A stretch of DNA of 64,000 nt. It comes from Deltaproteobacteria bacterium (GTDB lineage Bacteria > Desulfobacterota > Desulfuromonadia > Geobacterales > Geobacteraceae). The position numbers and the translations under genes were made by a program. The notes under the pieces were generated by a model. That model searched no databases. It was not told where the DNA came from and saw only the letters and a list, made by a program, of their open reading frames with translations. The stretch is taken from assembly GCA_021848385.1 (NCBI GenBank), contig JAJZUQ010000004.1, forward strand, positions 34,679 through 98,678. The letters are read 5' to 3'. Positions 63,878 through 64,000 of the stretch are shown here, in pieces (position 1 is the stretch's first letter; each line of letters opens with the position of its first letter).

Positions 63878-64000
63878 CTACCACGTCTGAGTTACAGAAT
63901 CGGGCGTAACAGCCAATGTGGCGCGTAACCAGTCGAATTTCGACTTCAGCAGATCAAAATCCGGTCCGGACGTTATGAACGCGGCCTTCCCCTTGATCAG
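63878..64000 (-). CDS. C-terminal fragment of an unrecognised protein
   Basis: A minus-strand frame is open from the right edge to TAG at 63878, giving 40 residues (FDLLKSKFDWLRATLAVTP and a TQTW end). The amphipathic, evenly mixed composition looks coding. I do not recognise it, and the rest lies outside the window. Confidence 0.45.
   Translation of the reverse strand: MIKGKAAFITSGPDFDLLKSKFDWLRATLAVTPDSVTQTW

Noticed and set aside
1..64000. tRNA, rRNA or riboswitch genes
   Set aside because: I saw no TΨC-loop-like signatures, rRNA segments or known riboswitch patterns on either strand by eye; short or divergent ncRNAs could be missed.

Overview
The window looks like part of a Geobacteraceae/Desulfuromonadales chromosome. 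The grounds are a MacA-like dihaem cytochrome c peroxidase, a cytochrome bd oxidase next to an Rrf2 regulator, the gene orders rimP-nusA-ylxR-infB-rbfA-nrnA-truB-rpsO-pnp and rpmF-plsX-fabH-fabD-fabG-acpP-fabF-rpiB-glyA, and many short dispersed inverted repeats. This assignment is inference from gene content and order; no search was run.

Layout. Positions 1-10 kb hold an RND efflux pump (cut by the left edge) and its lipoprotein adaptor. Divergent from these are a DUF3313 lipoprotein, a complete Mla/MCE lipid transporter (STAS-MlaE permease, MlaF ATPase, MlaD, PqiC-like lipoprotein), a K+ channel-like protein and a Ca2+/H+ exchanger. From 10-17 kb come glycogen phosphorylase, a large unrecognised protein, a class II photolyase, a DUF523 protein and a PilZ protein. 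From 17-39.7 kb nearly everything is on the minus strand: the fatty acid synthesis/glyA cluster (17-25 kb), a short middle block (YrdC-type protein, M29 aminopeptidase), then one long translation/RNA-processing run from rimP to dut. From 40-46.4 kb lie MacA, cydBA, an Rrf2 regulator with three cysteines, and a LexA-like repressor that has lost its protease dyad. From 46-60 kb are dxs-ispA-xseBA, a MinD-like ATPase with an extra C-terminal domain, a YibQ-type deacetylase, a cohesin/dockerin-like surface protein, gluQRS, ppnP and recG with an AbrB-like N-terminal domain. From 60.3-63.5 kb there is a visibly AT-richer accessory stretch: three unrelated small genes, each followed in the same orientation by a copy of a ~60-70 bp repeat, then a higBA toxin-antitoxin pair. 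The last 0.5 kb carries a tight cluster of DnaA boxes and the tail of one more gene.

Non-coding structure is the most distinctive part. There are two MITE-like elements with 7-bp flanking direct repeats (one inserted at the truB stop codon), two further long imperfect palindromes, several REP-like hairpins, a 15-copy hexamer array between infB and rbfA, a strong terminator hairpin between the rimP promoter and rimP (an attenuator candidate for the nusA-infB operon), a long hairpin in the pnp leader, and operator-like dyads at the Rrf2, LexA-like and higBA promoters.

No rRNA, tRNA, CRISPR array, intact insertion sequence or intact prophage was seen.
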